From Candidatus Woesearchaeota archaeon (GTDB lineage: Archaea > Nanoarchaeota > Nanoarchaeia > Woesearchaeales > JAGVZT01): DNA of 38,632 bases. The DNA lies in the NCBI GenBank assembly GCA_017608295.1, contig JAFCGF010000035.1, positions 1 through 38,632 on the forward strand, in the 5' to 3' direction. Shown in pieces: positions 19,471-29,429 of this stretch; the stretch's first letter is position 1, and each line of letters opens with the position of its first letter. The position numbers and the translations under genes were made by a program. The notes beneath the pieces were generated by a model that was not told the origin of the DNA, did not search any database, and saw only the letters and a program-made list of their open reading frames with translations.

Positions 19471-21758
19471 AGGCCACCCACGTTCGAATGCCCTGACACA
19501 ATGCCGCTAGTAAAGCAGCGTGATACCGCACCCTCGTTTTCCCCGGCGAGTGCGCCAACGTAATCTCCCTGATCTGCTATGTTCGCATCCACAACCCCCA
19601 GGTCATAAACCAGGGCATCTGATTCGATTTTGCCAAACAGACCGGCGTGGCTGGCTTCCCCGGTAATAGTCAGGTTTCGGATCACATGGCCATTACCGTT
19701 GAATGTTTTGGAAAACTCGGGGATGACCGCACCAGTCCAACTGATGCCCGACAGATCCACATCCGCCATAAGCTTGAAGTGCCAGTCTTGATCACAGAAG
19801 GACATTCCAATCCTATCAATGTCGTCGCGTGTAAAAATGAGATAGGGTTGGTCCAGCGTCCCTGTACCCAACAGAAAATCTGAAAGCCGTTCTGTAAACA
19901 AGGCCTGTCCTGCTATCTCTTCCCACCACAGCCTGGGATAATCGTTACCGGCATCTATCGTCCAGCCGCTCTCGCCCACACACACAAACCACTGGCTGAA
20001 GGTATTGGGGGTTTTCATTTCCGTGGTAGTTTTGCCAGTTCCGCCGGAACTTTGAGTCTGACCAGACGTGTCCATATCCCAGAAGCTGTAAGTCACATTA
20101 CCAGAGTTGTGCCCCACGAGCCCACCGATGTACTCATCATCAGAGACCGTGCCGGTGCTGTAGCTGTTGGAGATACTGCCACTGTTATCTCCCACCAGTC
20201 CGCCGACTTCGCCATTTCCGGTTACTGTGCCGGTACTGTAGCAGTCGCTGAGATTGCTGCGATTCCATCCCACGATTCCGCCGACCTTCAAATCAGCGGA
20301 GGCCGTGGCGGTGCTGTAGCAGTTGGTCACATTGCCGTCGCTGATACCCACAAGCCCACCTACATACCGAAACCCACTGACCGAGCCGGTGCTGTAGCAG
20401 TTGGTCACACTACCGTCGTTGTACCCAACGAGCCCACCCATTTGGTATGCTGTACCGGCGACGTTGACATCCAACACACCGAGATCATAGACCTCGGCCC
20501 CTGATTGGATTTTGCCAAACAGTCCCAGATGACTTCCCCCGGAAATCGTCAGCCCCCGTATAGTGAAACCATTACCGTTGAAACTGCCTGCGAATTCCGG
20601 GATCACAGCCTCAGACCACGTGATATCAGACAGATCAATGTCGCCCATCAGCACAAAGTGCCTGTCCCAGAGAGCGCTGGCCGCGCCAATCAAGACGAAT
20701 TGACCGGTGTCCAGAACTTCGTAGGGATCGTCTACAGTTCCAGCTCCATCAAGCCAGTCCAATTCGAATGTTGGCTGAGGGATGAGCTCTCCAGGCGTTC
20801 CCTCCCAAGCAAGACGAGGATAGTCATTGCCGCTATCCAAGATCCAGTTCGGATTGCCCGACCAACCGATGCTAAGGGCATACATCTGTAGATCCATCAT
20901 TTGAGCTGTTGTCAGTCCGGCGCCGCCATAGCTGTAAGCTATGCCCGAAATTTCTACATCCCAGAAACAGTTGCTCACATTACCCCTGTTATACCCCATG
21001 AGCCCACCGACGTACTCATAACCGGAAACTGTGCCGGTACTGTAGCAGTTGGCGGCGCCGCCGCGGCCGTCGCCTACGAGCCCGCCGACACGGACCCGAC
21101 CGGAGACTGCGCCAGCGCTGTAGCAATTGGTTAAATTGCAAAGACTCTGCCCCACGAGTCCGCCGACATTCAGATCTCCATTGACCCTTGCGGTGCTGTA
21201 GCAGTTAGCTATTCTGGCATATATCGTGCCTCCTCCCTCCTTTTGGTTGTAGCTCTTCCCCACGAGCCCGCCGACATGCTGATATCCCTTATTGATCGTT
21301 CCGGTGCTGTAACAGTTGGTGACCGTGCCATAATTGAGGCCCACGAGCCCACCGATTGCTTGTCCAGTACCGCCCACGCTTACATCCGTTACTCCCAAGT
21401 TCCTTACCGTACCTCCTGCTTTGATTTCACCGAACAGTCCCAGATAGCTTACACCGGAAACCGTCAATCCCCGTACAGTAAAGCCGTTGCCATCGAAACT
21501 ACCCGCAAATACCGGAATTACGGCCGTAGACCGTGCTATGCCTGACAAATCGACATCGGCCATCAGCTTGAAGTGCTTATACCAGTCATTCAGTTCGACA
21601 CCCATGGCATTCATCTGCTCGGCCGTCCATATCTGGTAAGGGTTCTCAGCCGTCCCGCTGCCACCGCCGTATTTGGCTTGGACAGGAAAGGTAACAAGAC
21701 AAACTGCAATCAGTAAAGGGATTGTCCGCAATACTCTTGAATTACTCGCCGTCTTCAT
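19395..21758 (-). CDS. Giant GLUG-repeat protein, N-terminal fragment truncated by frameshift
   Basis: 787 residues starting at ATG 21758, with GGAGG 8 nt upstream. The signal peptide is obvious (RTIPLLIAVCLVTFPVQA, then KYGGGSGT). Two complete GLUG modules follow, openings GGGSGTAENPYQIWTAEQM and DWLDGAGTVDDPYEVLDTGQ, plus the start of a third (GTGTLDQPYLIFTRDDIDRIG). After SGIVSGHSNVGGL the frame is lost. The last 24 or so residues (starting AALLAALCQG) have a different character and end at a stop, because a 50-bp unit is duplicated at 19421-19520. As sequenced, the cell would make an exported 787-residue stub. The intact ancestor, or the true sequence if this is an assembly error, would be 2864 residues and nine modules. 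Neighbouring gene order suggests it is the first gene of the block extending to position 652. Confidence 0.85.
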   Translation of the reverse strand: MKTASNSRVLRTIPLLIAVCLVTFPVQAKYGGGSGTAENPYQIWTAEQMNAMGVELNDWYKHFKLMADVDLSGIARSTAVIPVFAGSFDGNGFTVRGLTVSGVSYLGLFGEIKAGGTVRNLGVTDVSVGGTGQAIGGLVGLNYGTVTNCYSTGTINKGYQHVGGLVGKSYNQKEGGGTIYARIANCYSTARVNGDLNVGGLVGQSLCNLTNCYSAGAVSGRVRVGGLVGDGRGGAANCYSTGTVSGYEYVGGLMGYNRGNVSNCFWDVEISGIAYSYGGAGLTTAQMMDLQMYALSIGWSGNPNWILDSGNDYPRLAWEGTPGELIPQPTFELDWLDGAGTVDDPYEVLDTGQFVLIGAASALWDRHFVLMGDIDLSDITWSEAVIPEFAGSFNGNGFTIRGLTISGGSHLGLFGKIQSGAEVYDLGVLDVNVAGTAYQMGGLVGYNDGSVTNCYSTGSVSGFRYVGGLVGISDGNVTNCYSTATASADLKVGGIVGWNRSNLSDCYSTGTVTGNGEVGGLVGDNSGSISNSYSTGTVSDDEYIGGLVGHNSGNVTYSFWDMDTSGQTQSSGGTGKTTTEMKTPNTFSQWFVCVGESGWTIDAGNDYPRLWWEEIAGQALFTERLSDFLLGTGTLDQPYLIFTRDDIDRIGMSFCDQDWHFKLMADVDLSGISWTGAVIPEFSKTFNGNGHVIRNLTITGEASHAGLFGKIESDALVYDLGVVDANIADQGDYVGALAGENEGAVSRCFTSGIVSGHSNVGGLAALLAALCQGIRTWVAWWVATTGR
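19421..19520. repeat. Perfect 50-bp tandem duplication inside the giant GLUG gene
   Basis: Bases 19421-19470 and 19471-19520 are identical, each beginning AGGCCACCCACG and ending TAAAGCAGCG. Because 50 is not a multiple of three it shifts the frame and splits the gene. No shared bases extend the repeat at either edge. The region lies in a gene full of near-identical segments, so a replication slip or an assembly error are both possible. Confidence 0.95.
20652..21002. repeat. Partner copy of the 18760-19110 GLUG block
   Basis: Upstream copy of the two-module-offset repeat. Module boundaries such as DPYEVLDTGQFVLIGAASAL are the same in both copies. Confidence 0.7.
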
Positions 21759-22085
21759 TTCTATATCCTCCAGTCCCCATTTTTGGGCATCAGAACAATC
21801 GCCGCATTTCCTGCTGCCAAACTCAACGAATCGAATTGACCAGACAGGATGTTTTCCTCAAGGTTGATGTAGATGTAGTTTAACAGATAATCGGCAATTC
21901 TGTCAAGCACAATCATATCTCAATAAAGATTGTAAAAATACTACGGTCGCTAAAAGGAGCTACGTTGCTACCAAAATTGTGGATGAGTGCCGAATTCCAT
22001 TTGCTTTGACCTCCAATATTAATAAATTTCAACGTTACCACGATTCCAGCGGATATCTCTTCTCGGTACTGCTTCAATATGTAAT
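21759..22085. other. Intergenic region between the GLUG block and the PD40 gene
   Basis: About 330 bp, AT-rich in its middle, containing the candidate GLUG promoter and the GGAGG ribosome site just before 21758. I see no convincing terminator for the PD40 gene, no RNA gene and no small coding frame. Confidence 0.6.
21877..21906 (-). promoter_or_regulatory. Candidate sigma-70 promoter of the giant GLUG gene
   Basis: On the minus strand a perfect TTGACA (21901-21906) is followed after 18 bp by TAAACT (21877-21882), a 4/6 match to the -10 box. The ATG at 21758 lies about 110 nt downstream. It could drive the block of four genes down to position 652. Confidence 0.45.
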
Positions 22086-23987
22086 CTACTCGACCGGTTC
22101 AGCCGGAGGAAATTCCTCAAACAAATGCTTTGCAAGAACGATCAGGTCCTGGACATCGACTATGCCATCACCCCAAGGGAATGGGCCAATGTCGCACAAT
22201 GGATAATCCGTGAGCCAATGCTCAATCATGATGTACACGTCAGCGGCATCGACAATCCCGTCGCCGTTGAAGTCGACGATGGGAAGGATGTCCATCTGCC
22301 AGATATCAATGCCGACCTTGCAATCCAGGCAGTAGTAAGAACTGAAGTACATCGTTCGATCGTCAGCAGATAGACTCATACTCCCAATTTCCTCAGGTAG
22401 ATCAAATCGTTTGGTCAGGTTAATCGGTGCACCCCACGATCCGTCTTCGGCGCGCTGAGACACTTTGAGATCATAAAAGTCCGAAGCTGTATCGTCTGCT
22501 GTAAAAAACAGCCATCGGCCGTCAGAAGACAACCATGGGGATTCTTCATAACCTGCTGTGTTGACAGGTGGGCCGAGATTCACAGGCCTGCCCCATGGTT
22601 CGACAATCGAGGTCCTCTGTGTCATGTACAGATCCTTCTCACCTCGTCCTCCCGGCCGGCCGGATGCGAAGAGAAGCGTCAACCGGTCACCTGAGATCAT
22701 GGGGTGAGAATCAGCATCATCGCTGTTGACGACCTGGCCTAGATTGATGGCCGTGCCCCAGGGATCCTGGGTTGTCTCGCGAGTACTGACGAACAGATCC
22801 GCGTCATCATAACTCAACCACAACGAGAAATATAGCTCAAGGCTGTCGATGGAGAGACTCGGCGTCCAATCCCATCCGTCGACATTGATGCTCGGCCCCA
22901 GATTCACCGGTTCCTGCCAAGGGGCATCGAGAGCGTCCCGAAAGGCCACCCAGATGTCAGAACAATAGCCTACCCCGCCTGCTCTGTTGGAGGCGAAGTA
23001 CAGTGCCAGTCCGTCCGCTGAGATCTGGGCAGAGGTCTCGTTGGTCGACAAGGGAACAGGCTGTCCAAAGGGCTCGGAAGTAGTCTGCCGCATCGCTACA
23101 TATAACACCCCTGGATGACAGAAGTAGAGCGACAGACCGTCTGATGAGATCGACGGTCCGAACTCGTCGTCGTACGTCGTGTTGATGGTATCTCCCAGGT
23201 TCACCGGCTCGCCCCAGGGACTCTCGGTCGAAGGTCGTCTCGCCACATACAGATCCCTCTGATCCTGCCCCCCTGACCTATCGGACGCGAAATACAGCGA
23301 GAGTCCATCGGCGGAAATGCACGGGTAACCATCGAGTGCCGAGCTGTTGATATTGGGGACACTGCTCACGGTTGCGCTGCTCCATGGTGTCTCCAAGGAC
23401 GAACGCGTGGCCTGGTAGATGTCATGATTGCCTCCACGACGGGATCTGAAGTAGAGAGTCAGGCCGTCGGGCGAAATGCTTGGGTCCCGTTCTTCGCTCG
23501 ATGAGTTGATCCCAGCTCCTAAGTTCACCGGAGGCTCCCAGGGACTGTCCACCGTGGCCCGTTGGGCCATCCAGATATCGTTATGACCGTTGCCACCACC
23601 GCGCGAGGACGAAAAGAACAAGGCCAGACCATCGGCTGATATGCTCGGATCAGAATCAAAGCCAGAGCGATTCACCGTGCTCTCGAGATTGACAGGTTCC
23701 CCCCAGGGATCTTCTTCCGTTTGCCGCGTTGCGACCCAGATATCAGCGCCTCCGGCCCCATCACTGCGATACGACGAGAAGTAGAGCGACAGGCCGTCAG
23801 CCGACACATCAGGAGACCATTCCCCCTCAAAGGTGGTAAGATGTGGCCCCTGGTTGATCGGTGGCCCAAGATTCGTGGGCTCACCGAAGGTGAAATCGGC
23901 GTTCGCATCCCTACCAGTCGCGACAATAACACCAGCTACCATCAACAGATAAATGAGAGTTGGCTTTGTGTTTCTGTTTCTGTTCAT
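22086..23987 (-). CDS. Exported PD40 (TolB-like) propeller protein with C-terminal dockerin
   Basis: 633 residues from an ATG with GGAGGT 7 nt upstream. The N-terminus is a signal peptide (PTLIYLLMVAGVIVATG). About ten PD40/WD40-like repeats follow, each containing a version of PSISADGLSLYFSSDR and often ending in DIWVA.R and a PWGEPVNLG linker. They would fold as one or two beta-propellers. The last 65 or so residues look like a type I dockerin, with two calcium-loop segments, DFNGDGIVDAADVYIMIEHW and GDGIVDVQDLIVLAKHLF. In the family PD40 propellers bind proteins or peptidoglycan-linked partners, and dockerins dock onto cohesins. No cohesin is visible in this window. It has its own ribosome site and a possible promoter, and a hairpin separates it from the kinase gene upstream. 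Family assignment is firm, function unknown. Confidence 0.88.
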   Translation of the reverse strand: MNRNRNTKPTLIYLLMVAGVIVATGRDANADFTFGEPTNLGPPINQGPHLTTFEGEWSPDVSADGLSLYFSSYRSDGAGGADIWVATRQTEEDPWGEPVNLESTVNRSGFDSDPSISADGLALFFSSSRGGGNGHNDIWMAQRATVDSPWEPPVNLGAGINSSSEERDPSISPDGLTLYFRSRRGGNHDIYQATRSSLETPWSSATVSSVPNINSSALDGYPCISADGLSLYFASDRSGGQDQRDLYVARRPSTESPWGEPVNLGDTINTTYDDEFGPSISSDGLSLYFCHPGVLYVAMRQTTSEPFGQPVPLSTNETSAQISADGLALYFASNRAGGVGYCSDIWVAFRDALDAPWQEPVNLGPSINVDGWDWTPSLSIDSLELYFSLWLSYDDADLFVSTRETTQDPWGTAINLGQVVNSDDADSHPMISGDRLTLLFASGRPGGRGEKDLYMTQRTSIVEPWGRPVNLGPPVNTAGYEESPWLSSDGRWLFFTADDTASDFYDLKVSQRAEDGSWGAPINLTKRFDLPEEIGSMSLSADDRTMYFSSYYCLDCKVGIDIWQMDILPIVDFNGDGIVDAADVYIMIEHWLTDYPLCDIGPFPWGDGIVDVQDLIVLAKHLFEEFPPAEPVE

Positions 23988-24031
23988 GATTCATACCTCC
24001 AAACTTGTTTTGTTTCTTGGTTTGCCGTATT

Positions 24032-24060
24032 ATGATAGAACCCTTGGCTCGGGCGCGCAA
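24032..24060 (-). promoter_or_regulatory. Possible promoter of the PD40/dockerin gene
   Basis: Minus-strand TATCAT (24032-24037, 5/6 to the -10 box) lies 17 bp from TTGCGC (24055-24060, a poor -35 box). It is about 45 nt upstream of the ATG at 23987. The -10 box is the better half. Confidence 0.3.
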
Positions 24061-24082
24061 ACCATCCGCCCGGGTTGGGCTG

Positions 24083-24124
24083 GGCCGGTGAGTGTTCTGC
24101 TTGACGGCATGGGGCTCACCGGCC
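24083..24124 (-). terminator. GC-rich hairpin right after the kinase stop codon
   Basis: A perfect 10-bp inverted repeat (GGCCGGTGAG at 24083-24092, CTCACCGGCC at 24115-24124) with a 22-nt loop begins one base after the kinase stop codon. It lacks a T-tract, so it may be an mRNA-stabilising or Rho-assisted end rather than a classical intrinsic terminator. Confidence 0.45.
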
Positions 24125-24125
24125 A

Positions 24126-27100
24126 CTACTCTTTCTCAAAGAACTGAACTTCGCTCAGCCCTATATACGCCTCACTGCAAAAACCTGTTAAATCATCAAA
24201 ACGTACCTTTTGGGCCTTTACTCCGTTAAGCTTCACCAGAACGGGCTCATCGTAATCGAAACTGCCCTCGGCCTCGGCAAACTCGAAATCCTCGTATATC
24301 TTCGTCCAACCGGTATTCAGTGCCCACACAGAGATGTCTGTTCTTTGAATACCATGCTCTGTCTTGCCTATTTCATTATAGTTCCAGACTAAGATAGAAC
24401 CGATGTTTCGGACAGTACCGAAGTCAAACTCAATGCTATCTGTAATCGCGTCCATTCCGCCAAGCCACATGCCTTCCGGGCTCTCATCGTGCTCCAACAA
24501 ACCATCATGGTCCGGATCCCCTATCCCATTGCCATCGATCACCTGGAGAATAGCCACCGATGCCGACGCCATAGCGCCCGCAGTGGCTGTTACGGGCAGA
24601 ATCTGGGCACCGGTTGAAGGAGGTTCACGTCCAAACGCCTTGACTTGAGTAACCAGCAGTTCCGCTACCTCGGCATGTATCAGATAGGGTCTACCACCGT
24701 AGTAGTGGCGTTTCTTTCTTTCGTTGTAATCGCGTTCTTCTGTGTCATAGATGGTCTGGTTCCTATTGTGCCACTCAATCGCTTTCTGATACCATGTCTT
24801 TGCCTGCTCATGGTTACCGAGTTCCTGATGGACAATAGCCAGTAAGAAAAAGTCGTTAGCGTCGGCCTCAGACAATTTAACTTTGGCATGGAGTGATTCG
24901 GCCGCCTCTTGCCAATGCCCCGCCTTGTAAAGCGCGGCTCCCAGGGTAGCTAGATATGACTTCTCCTCGGGGTACATTTCGATGGCTTTGCGAGCCAGAT
25001 AAAGGGCAATATCATGGTGTCGTGATAGTTCTGGTCCGGTAGCGAAATCCCATGCCAAGCGGTTGTATAGGCTCGGTGGTTTCGATGCATCATGCAGACC
25101 GACATATGTCTCCAGATCCACAAAAGCTTTTTTTGTGTCGCCCAGATAGAGAAAGCACTCCGCGCGGTCAACGTAGCGGCCAACGTATTCCGGGTCGGCT
25201 CTAATTATTCGGCCATAGTGGTGAACCATCTCCTGGTAGTGTTCTTGAACCGAACGGCTTGGTCCCAGAGCCTCGCTTAGTGGCAGGTTCGGATCGATCT
25301 CGGCTATCCAGGTTGTGTAGAACGGTGTGCGTATGGATATAGCAAGTTTGCGTCCATCCGGTGATGAAGTAGCCTTGACGTTCTGTCCGCTTAAGATTTT
25401 TCTACCGGTTCCCTGGTTGATATGGTAAACCCATAGGCCGAATCTCACGGTCCCTGTGCCTCCCAACATCAATGTCTGAGTTCTCGGGTCCCAATACTTT
25501 ATATCGGCCCCATCCGGAGCTTCCCAACTCGCAATTGGTGATTGTGTAGATAGATCCAAAATCTTGAGCGTTCCATCGTCCACAAGGGCAATGTACTTGT
25601 TGTCTGGCGATACGCAGATGCTATACCGGGACCAGGGCATAATTGGCACAGGTTCGGGGTTAATGTCCTCAACAGAAATAGAGTAGAGCATTTGGTCCGA
25701 CCGAGAGACGTAGAACACACGATCAGAGTCCTTGCCCCAGTAATGCGATCCGCCGTGCGCCAACCGTCGGGGCTCAGTACCGTCGGCATTCATGATCCAG
25801 ATTTCGTCTCGATCAAATGTGTGCCATGGCTCAACTAGGTCACTTTGGTACCCACGGTCAGCAGAGGAAAATTCGGACAGGGGGATCACTTCACGATTGC
25901 GTATATACGCCAGATATCTGCCATCCGGGGAGTACTTTGGGCGTTTGCCAGGTACTGTAAGCAATTGTGTGGTCCCAGTTTCCAGATAAAGGACCGCGGT
26001 GCCCCGCGAGTCAGCGACTCCTCGGTTGCAGCCCAGTTTCCTTCCATCTGGTGACCAGTTCGCGCCGTCTCCGTCAATTCTTACTAAGGTGGCCTTGCTT
26101 GACAGTGTACGATAGAATTCCACGGCCTCACACATCGGCCAGAAGGCCGCCTCCTGATCGGTTCGTTCGGGCAGCCTCAACTCTTGACCTCGTCCCAAGG
26201 TTTCGAAAACGTACCTTGACGACCATTGTTCGAATTTGTACTTTGCCTTTGGATTACGATGAACAACCTGGTTGTATAGAGCTATGGCTTCCCCATCACG
26301 ACCAAGAGCAATGAGGGCACAGAATGTATAGAAGTGACTGATTTCGTCACTTTGGTTTGACCTGAGACACTCTTGCGCATCCCTGAGAGCCTGTTCGTAC
26401 CGGCCCATTCGCATGTTCGTCGCGTATCGCTGTTTGTACAGCTCAACACGCTGTGAGTCATCCTGAGTGGTCAATGTAATGGCTTTGTCCAGAAACTCCA
26501 CGGCTTTCTCGTACTGCTCCATCTCCCGCAGAGCAATTGCGCTTAGAAAGTATCCAAATGAATCGTGGGGCTTCAGCGCAATCATGACACGCGCATCGAC
26601 CTGCAAGTGAGCATAGCTCATGCATGCATTGTATGTGTATGCTCTGTATTTTAGAGATTCGTAGTGACTAGGATCAAGGTCGAGAGCTTTATCAAGGAAC
26701 TCCAATCTCTCTCGTATTGTCATAGCTATCAAAGCCCTAAGAAAGTAAGTTTCGGCCGTATCCGGGAGCAGTTCCTGGGCCAGATGGCGATGCTCATTGA
26801 CTTTTTTTAACCTCTCCTTTTCTCCAAGTTGGCTTTCCCAGTAGACCCTGGCTAATAGCGAATGTGCGACACCGGCAATCTCAGGACGCTCGTCAAGCAG
26901 ATTCTCTAACCTGACGACAGCCTCTTTAGGATGCTGACCCTCGATGAGAATGCTGGCGTACAAGAGTCGAGCCTCAGAACCAACATGCTCGCTGCTGAGA
27001 ATTGATTTAATCTTTTTAAGAGCTTCCACAAATTGCCGCTTGGAAAAGTAATCCCGAACTTGGGACAAGATGGCTCTGTGCTCAAAAGATGCTACCTGCA

Positions 27101-28400
27101 TAAGCCGGATCCGGTTCTGATTCCACATCAGAAGAGTGATAACCAATACAGGAACCACAACTGATGCGGTTACAGTAGCAGCAACGCGGGACCGATGCTT
27201 ACGCAGAAACTTTTTCAGCCAATAAATTGTACTCGGAGGTCTTGCCTGTACCGGCTCATGGCTCAAATGTCGCTGGACATCCATGGCCAGCGCACTTACC
27301 GTATCGTAGCGCCGCGTGCGGTCCTTCTCCAGCGACTTCATGACGATCCAATCCAGATCACCACGTACTAGTTTTGGCATTAATCCCGGAGTAGACCTGT
27401 GCCTCTTGGCAACATCTGTCAAAGCTTCTCCTAATGTACTCAGCTTGGTCGACGGTTTGGTAGGCTCCTCCTCACATATGATCTTCTGCATCTGAAGATA
27501 GCCTGCCTCATGTAACTTCTCTTCACTGAATGGAGTGATTCCGGTCAGTAGTTCATAGAGGAGTACACCTAAGGAATAAATGTCGGTCCGTGTGTCAACA
27601 TCCAAGTCGCTAAGCTCTGCTTGCTCCGGACTCATGTAAGCTGGTGTGCCAATGATGTGGGCGTAGCGAGTGTAGAGCGTCTTTTCCGTCAACCGCTGGT
27701 TGATGGCCTTGGCAATCCCAAAGTCGATGATCTTGGGGACGAGTGTACCATTACGATGCGTGACCATCACATTAGATGGCTTAATATCTCTGTGGATTAT
27801 GCCCTTTTGATGAGCGTGCTGGATGGCGCTGCACACCTGGATAAACAAAGCCAGCCGTTCACGCATGTTCAACTCGTTCTTGTCACAGTACTCGGTTATA
27901 GAAATGCCCGTAACCAGGTCCATCACGAAGTATGGCCGTCCTGTTTCAGTCGCTCCGGCATCGAGAACTTTGGCGATACTGGGATGATCCATCATGGCAA
28001 GGGCCTGGCGCTCGGCCTCGAACCGGGCAATGACAGATTTAGTATCCATACCCAATTTGATGATTTTCAATGCTACTTTACGGCGAATCGGCTTTTCCTG
28101 CTCAGCCATATAAACCACAGCCATGCCCCCTTCGCCGATTTTTTCCAGCAGCTTGTACCTGCCGATGATTATGCCTGGACCTTCAGAAATTGGAAAGTCG
28201 GCGGGTGAAACCGGCGAGCCAAGAATAGGACCACTCAATAAATCGTCTTGACCATAATGAGCCTCCAATAAGGCATCAATCTCCGCTCGCAGCGAGGGAT
28301 TATCACGGCAAACCTTATCCAAATAAGCTTGTCGCTCCTGTTGCGTCTGCTTTTCTATCGCTTCGTGGAATATCTTTCTTATCGTATCAAGCGTTTTCAC
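24126..28400 (-). CDS. Membrane Ser/Thr protein kinase with TPR, PD40 and discoidin-like sensor domains
   Basis: 1424 residues. After an N-terminal helix-rich leader comes a complete Hanks-type kinase (about 82-380). It has glycine loop [11 protein letters not shown], catalytic Lys112 in [14 protein letters not shown] (Asp205), DFGIAKA (227-229) and [12 protein letters not shown] single transmembrane helix follows (about 407-426, [20 protein letters not shown]), so the C-terminal 1000 residues are probably outside the cytoplasm. They comprise TPR-like repeats (about 440-740), a PD40 propeller (about 770-1020, SPDGR motifs), more TPRs (about 1065-1210) and a discoidin/F5-8C-like end (about 1270-1424). 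The GTG start has AAGGAG 7 nt upstream. The ECF sigma gene lies 198 bp upstream on the same strand, a pairing well known in planctomycetes, and the kinase may control that sigma factor by phosphorylation. Target proteins are not identifiable here. Confidence 0.92.
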   Translation of the reverse strand: MKTLDTIRKIFHEAIEKQTQQERQAYLDKVCRDNPSLRAEIDALLEAHYGQDDLLSGPILGSPVSPADFPISEGPGIIIGRYKLLEKIGEGGMAVVYMAEQEKPIRRKVALKIIKLGMDTKSVIARFEAERQALAMMDHPSIAKVLDAGATETGRPYFVMDLVTGISITEYCDKNELNMRERLALFIQVCSAIQHAHQKGIIHRDIKPSNVMVTHRNGTLVPKIIDFGIAKAINQRLTEKTLYTRYAHIIGTPAYMSPEQAELSDLDVDTRTDIYSLGVLLYELLTGITPFSEEKLHEAGYLQMQKIICEEEPTKPSTKLSTLGEALTDVAKRHRSTPGLMPKLVRGDLDWIVMKSLEKDRTRRYDTVSALAMDVQRHLSHEPVQARPPSTIYWLKKFLRKHRSRVAATVTASVVVPVLVITLLMWNQNRIRLMQVASFEHRAILSQVRDYFSKRQFVEALKKIKSILSSEHVGSEARLLYASILIEGQHPKEAVVRLENLLDERPEIAGVAHSLLARVYWESQLGEKERLKKVNEHRHLAQELLPDTAETYFLRALIAMTIRERLEFLDKALDLDPSHYESLKYRAYTYNACMSYAHLQVDARVMIALKPHDSFGYFLSAIALREMEQYEKAVEFLDKAITLTTQDDSQRVELYKQRYATNMRMGRYEQALRDAQECLRSNQSDEISHFYTFCALIALGRDGEAIALYNQVVHRNPKAKYKFEQWSSRYVFETLGRGQELRLPERTDQEAAFWPMCEAVEFYRTLSSKATLVRIDGDGANWSPDGRKLGCNRGVADSRGTAVLYLETGTTQLLTVPGKRPKYSPDGRYLAYIRNREVIPLSEFSSADRGYQSDLVEPWHTFDRDEIWIMNADGTEPRRLAHGGSHYWGKDSDRVFYVSRSDQMLYSISVEDINPEPVPIMPWSRYSICVSPDNKYIALVDDGTLKILDLSTQSPIASWEAPDGADIKYWDPRTQTLMLGGTGTVRFGLWVYHINQGTGRKILSGQNVKATSSPDGRKLAISIRTPFYTTWIAEIDPNLPLSEALGPSRSVQEHYQEMVHHYGRIIRADPEYVGRYVDRAECFLYLGDTKKAFVDLETYVGLHDASKPPSLYNRLAWDFATGPELSRHHDIALYLARKAIEMYPEEKSYLATLGAALYKAGHWQEAAESLHAKVKLSEADANDFFLLAIVHQELGNHEQAKTWYQKAIEWHNRNQTIYDTEERDYNERKKRHYYGGRPYLIHAEVAELLVTQVKAFGREPPSTGAQILPVTATAGAMASASVAILQVIDGNGIGDPDHDGLLEHDESPEGMWLGGMDAITDSIEFDFGTVRNIGSILVWNYNEIGKTEHGIQRTDISVWALNTGWTKIYEDFEFAEAEGSFDYDEPVLVKLNGVKAQKVRFDDLTGFCSEAYIGLSEVQFFEKE

Positions 28401-28485
28401 CGCTTTGCTCCTTAGAAGTCTTTTTCTATTATTAAGTGCGACATCTGAGATGCTAACCCGACAAAATTTTTCAAGAAATTGTATA

Positions 28486-28524
28486 AAATGCTCTCAGAGC
28501 CTAAAAGAAGACCATAGAGCATTT
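28486..28524. repeat. Inverted repeat between sigma and kinase genes
   Basis: Nine-base arms AAATGCTCT (28486-28494) and AGAGCATTT (28516-28524) enclose 21 nt in the 198-bp gap. It could be an attenuator or an mRNA processing site; nothing else supports a role. Confidence 0.3.
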
Positions 28525-28598
28525 AATTTTTCTCGCACAAAACGTCTCTTTGTGATTGTTTTGGTCTCAAAGCCAGGTCCAAAATGCTACCTTCCAAG

Positions 28599-29165
28599 TT
28601 ACTCTTGCGCACGAAGTTCTCTTCGCAGCCAGGCTCTCGCGAAAGACCAATGCCGTTCTACTGTACGACTTGAAACACCCATGATTTCTGCAACCTGGAT
28701 TAATGGCAAACCTGCAAAACAATGGAGGCTAACCACCTCAGCTATAACACTTTCTTCCTTTGCCAGCCTTGTAAGGGCTTCATCAAGAACCATAAGATCG
28801 TCCATGCTGAGATTCATCTGGCTTTCCAGAGTATCAATCTGAAAGTTTGCCTCTCTCTGTCGGTCTCCACCCCTCTTCAGCCGTTTCTTCCTCCTTGCAC
28901 TTTCAACCAGTATCCTCCTCATTGCCTCAGCAGCAGCTTTGAAGAAATGACCACGGCTGTTCCAACCTTGATCTTTCGCCTCCACGAGCCGAAGATACGC
29001 CTCATGAACTAAAGCTGTTGCCTGAAGTGTCTGCCCCGGCGGTTCTTGTGACATCTTCTGAGTAGCCAGTAGGCGAAGCTCCTCATAAACCAATGGAAGC
29101 AGTTCCTCTGTCGCCTGAGCATCTCCTTGTTCAATAGCGTTCAAAATACGTGTAACATCGGTCAT
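28599..29165 (-). CDS. ECF RNA polymerase sigma factor, kinase-associated planctomycete type
   Basis: 188 residues, the usual length for an extracytoplasmic-function sigma factor. Region 2 is seen in LVYEELRLLATQKM and TALVHEAYLRLVEA, with the RGHFFKAAAEAMRRILVESA segment typical of the subfamily annotated as TIGR02999 (Sig-70_X6). Region 4 is at AEVVSLHCFAGLPLIQVAEI with helix-turn-helix MGVSSRTVERHWSFARAWL. It directs RNA polymerase to a private promoter set. No anti-sigma gene is adjacent. Instead a large Ser/Thr kinase follows on the same strand, which in this subfamily is thought to provide control. The ATG at 29165 has only a weak GGA 6 nt upstream. A good housekeeping-type promoter lies about 115 nt ahead. 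Confidence 0.92.
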   Translation of the reverse strand: MTDVTRILNAIEQGDAQATEELLPLVYEELRLLATQKMSQEPPGQTLQATALVHEAYLRLVEAKDQGWNSRGHFFKAAAEAMRRILVESARRKKRLKRGGDRQREANFQIDTLESQMNLSMDDLMVLDEALTRLAKEESVIAEVVSLHCFAGLPLIQVAEIMGVSSRTVERHWSFARAWLRRELRAQE

Positions 29166-29429
29166 GGTTATTCCAGAAATCAGGTATTACCTTTTTCAAA
29201 CCAAAGCTACTGATAAAGAACACAAATTCTTACTCCCTCTCCACAGATGTGTCTACAAGGTCTAAATTTCTTAGGAAGCTCAAAACATTATATAAGAAAC
29301 GTCGTGATTTTCAAATGCCGATATGCAAAAGTTATTCTGTTGAGTGTTTCCTGAACCAGTCCCACCAGCCCATCAGTGGCACACAGAAGGCCCCATTTTC
29401 ATGAGATAGAAAACACCGCGAAGACCAAG
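29166..29429. other. Leader of the sigma gene and downstream exon side of the intron
   Basis: Holds the promoter at 29287-29314 and the sigma-gene leader. The part from about 29330 to 29429 is the sequence downstream of the group II intron on the minus strand. It has only short open frames and I recognise no gene in it. Confidence 0.5.
29287..29314 (-). promoter_or_regulatory. Sigma-70-type promoter for the sigma/kinase pair
   Basis: Minus-strand TTGAAA (29309-29314, 5/6) and a perfect TATAAT (29287-29292) are separated by 16 bp. The sigma-factor ATG is about 120 nt downstream, with an AT-rich leader between them. Confidence 0.55.

Noticed and set aside
13114..21758. CRISPR-like regular repeats
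   Set aside because: The repeats are coding GLUG modules that vary in length and sequence; there are no short identical repeats with unique spacers.
27621..28208. 195-codon plus-strand frame
   Set aside because: Antisense to the kinase catalytic domain, whose motifs are unmistakable.
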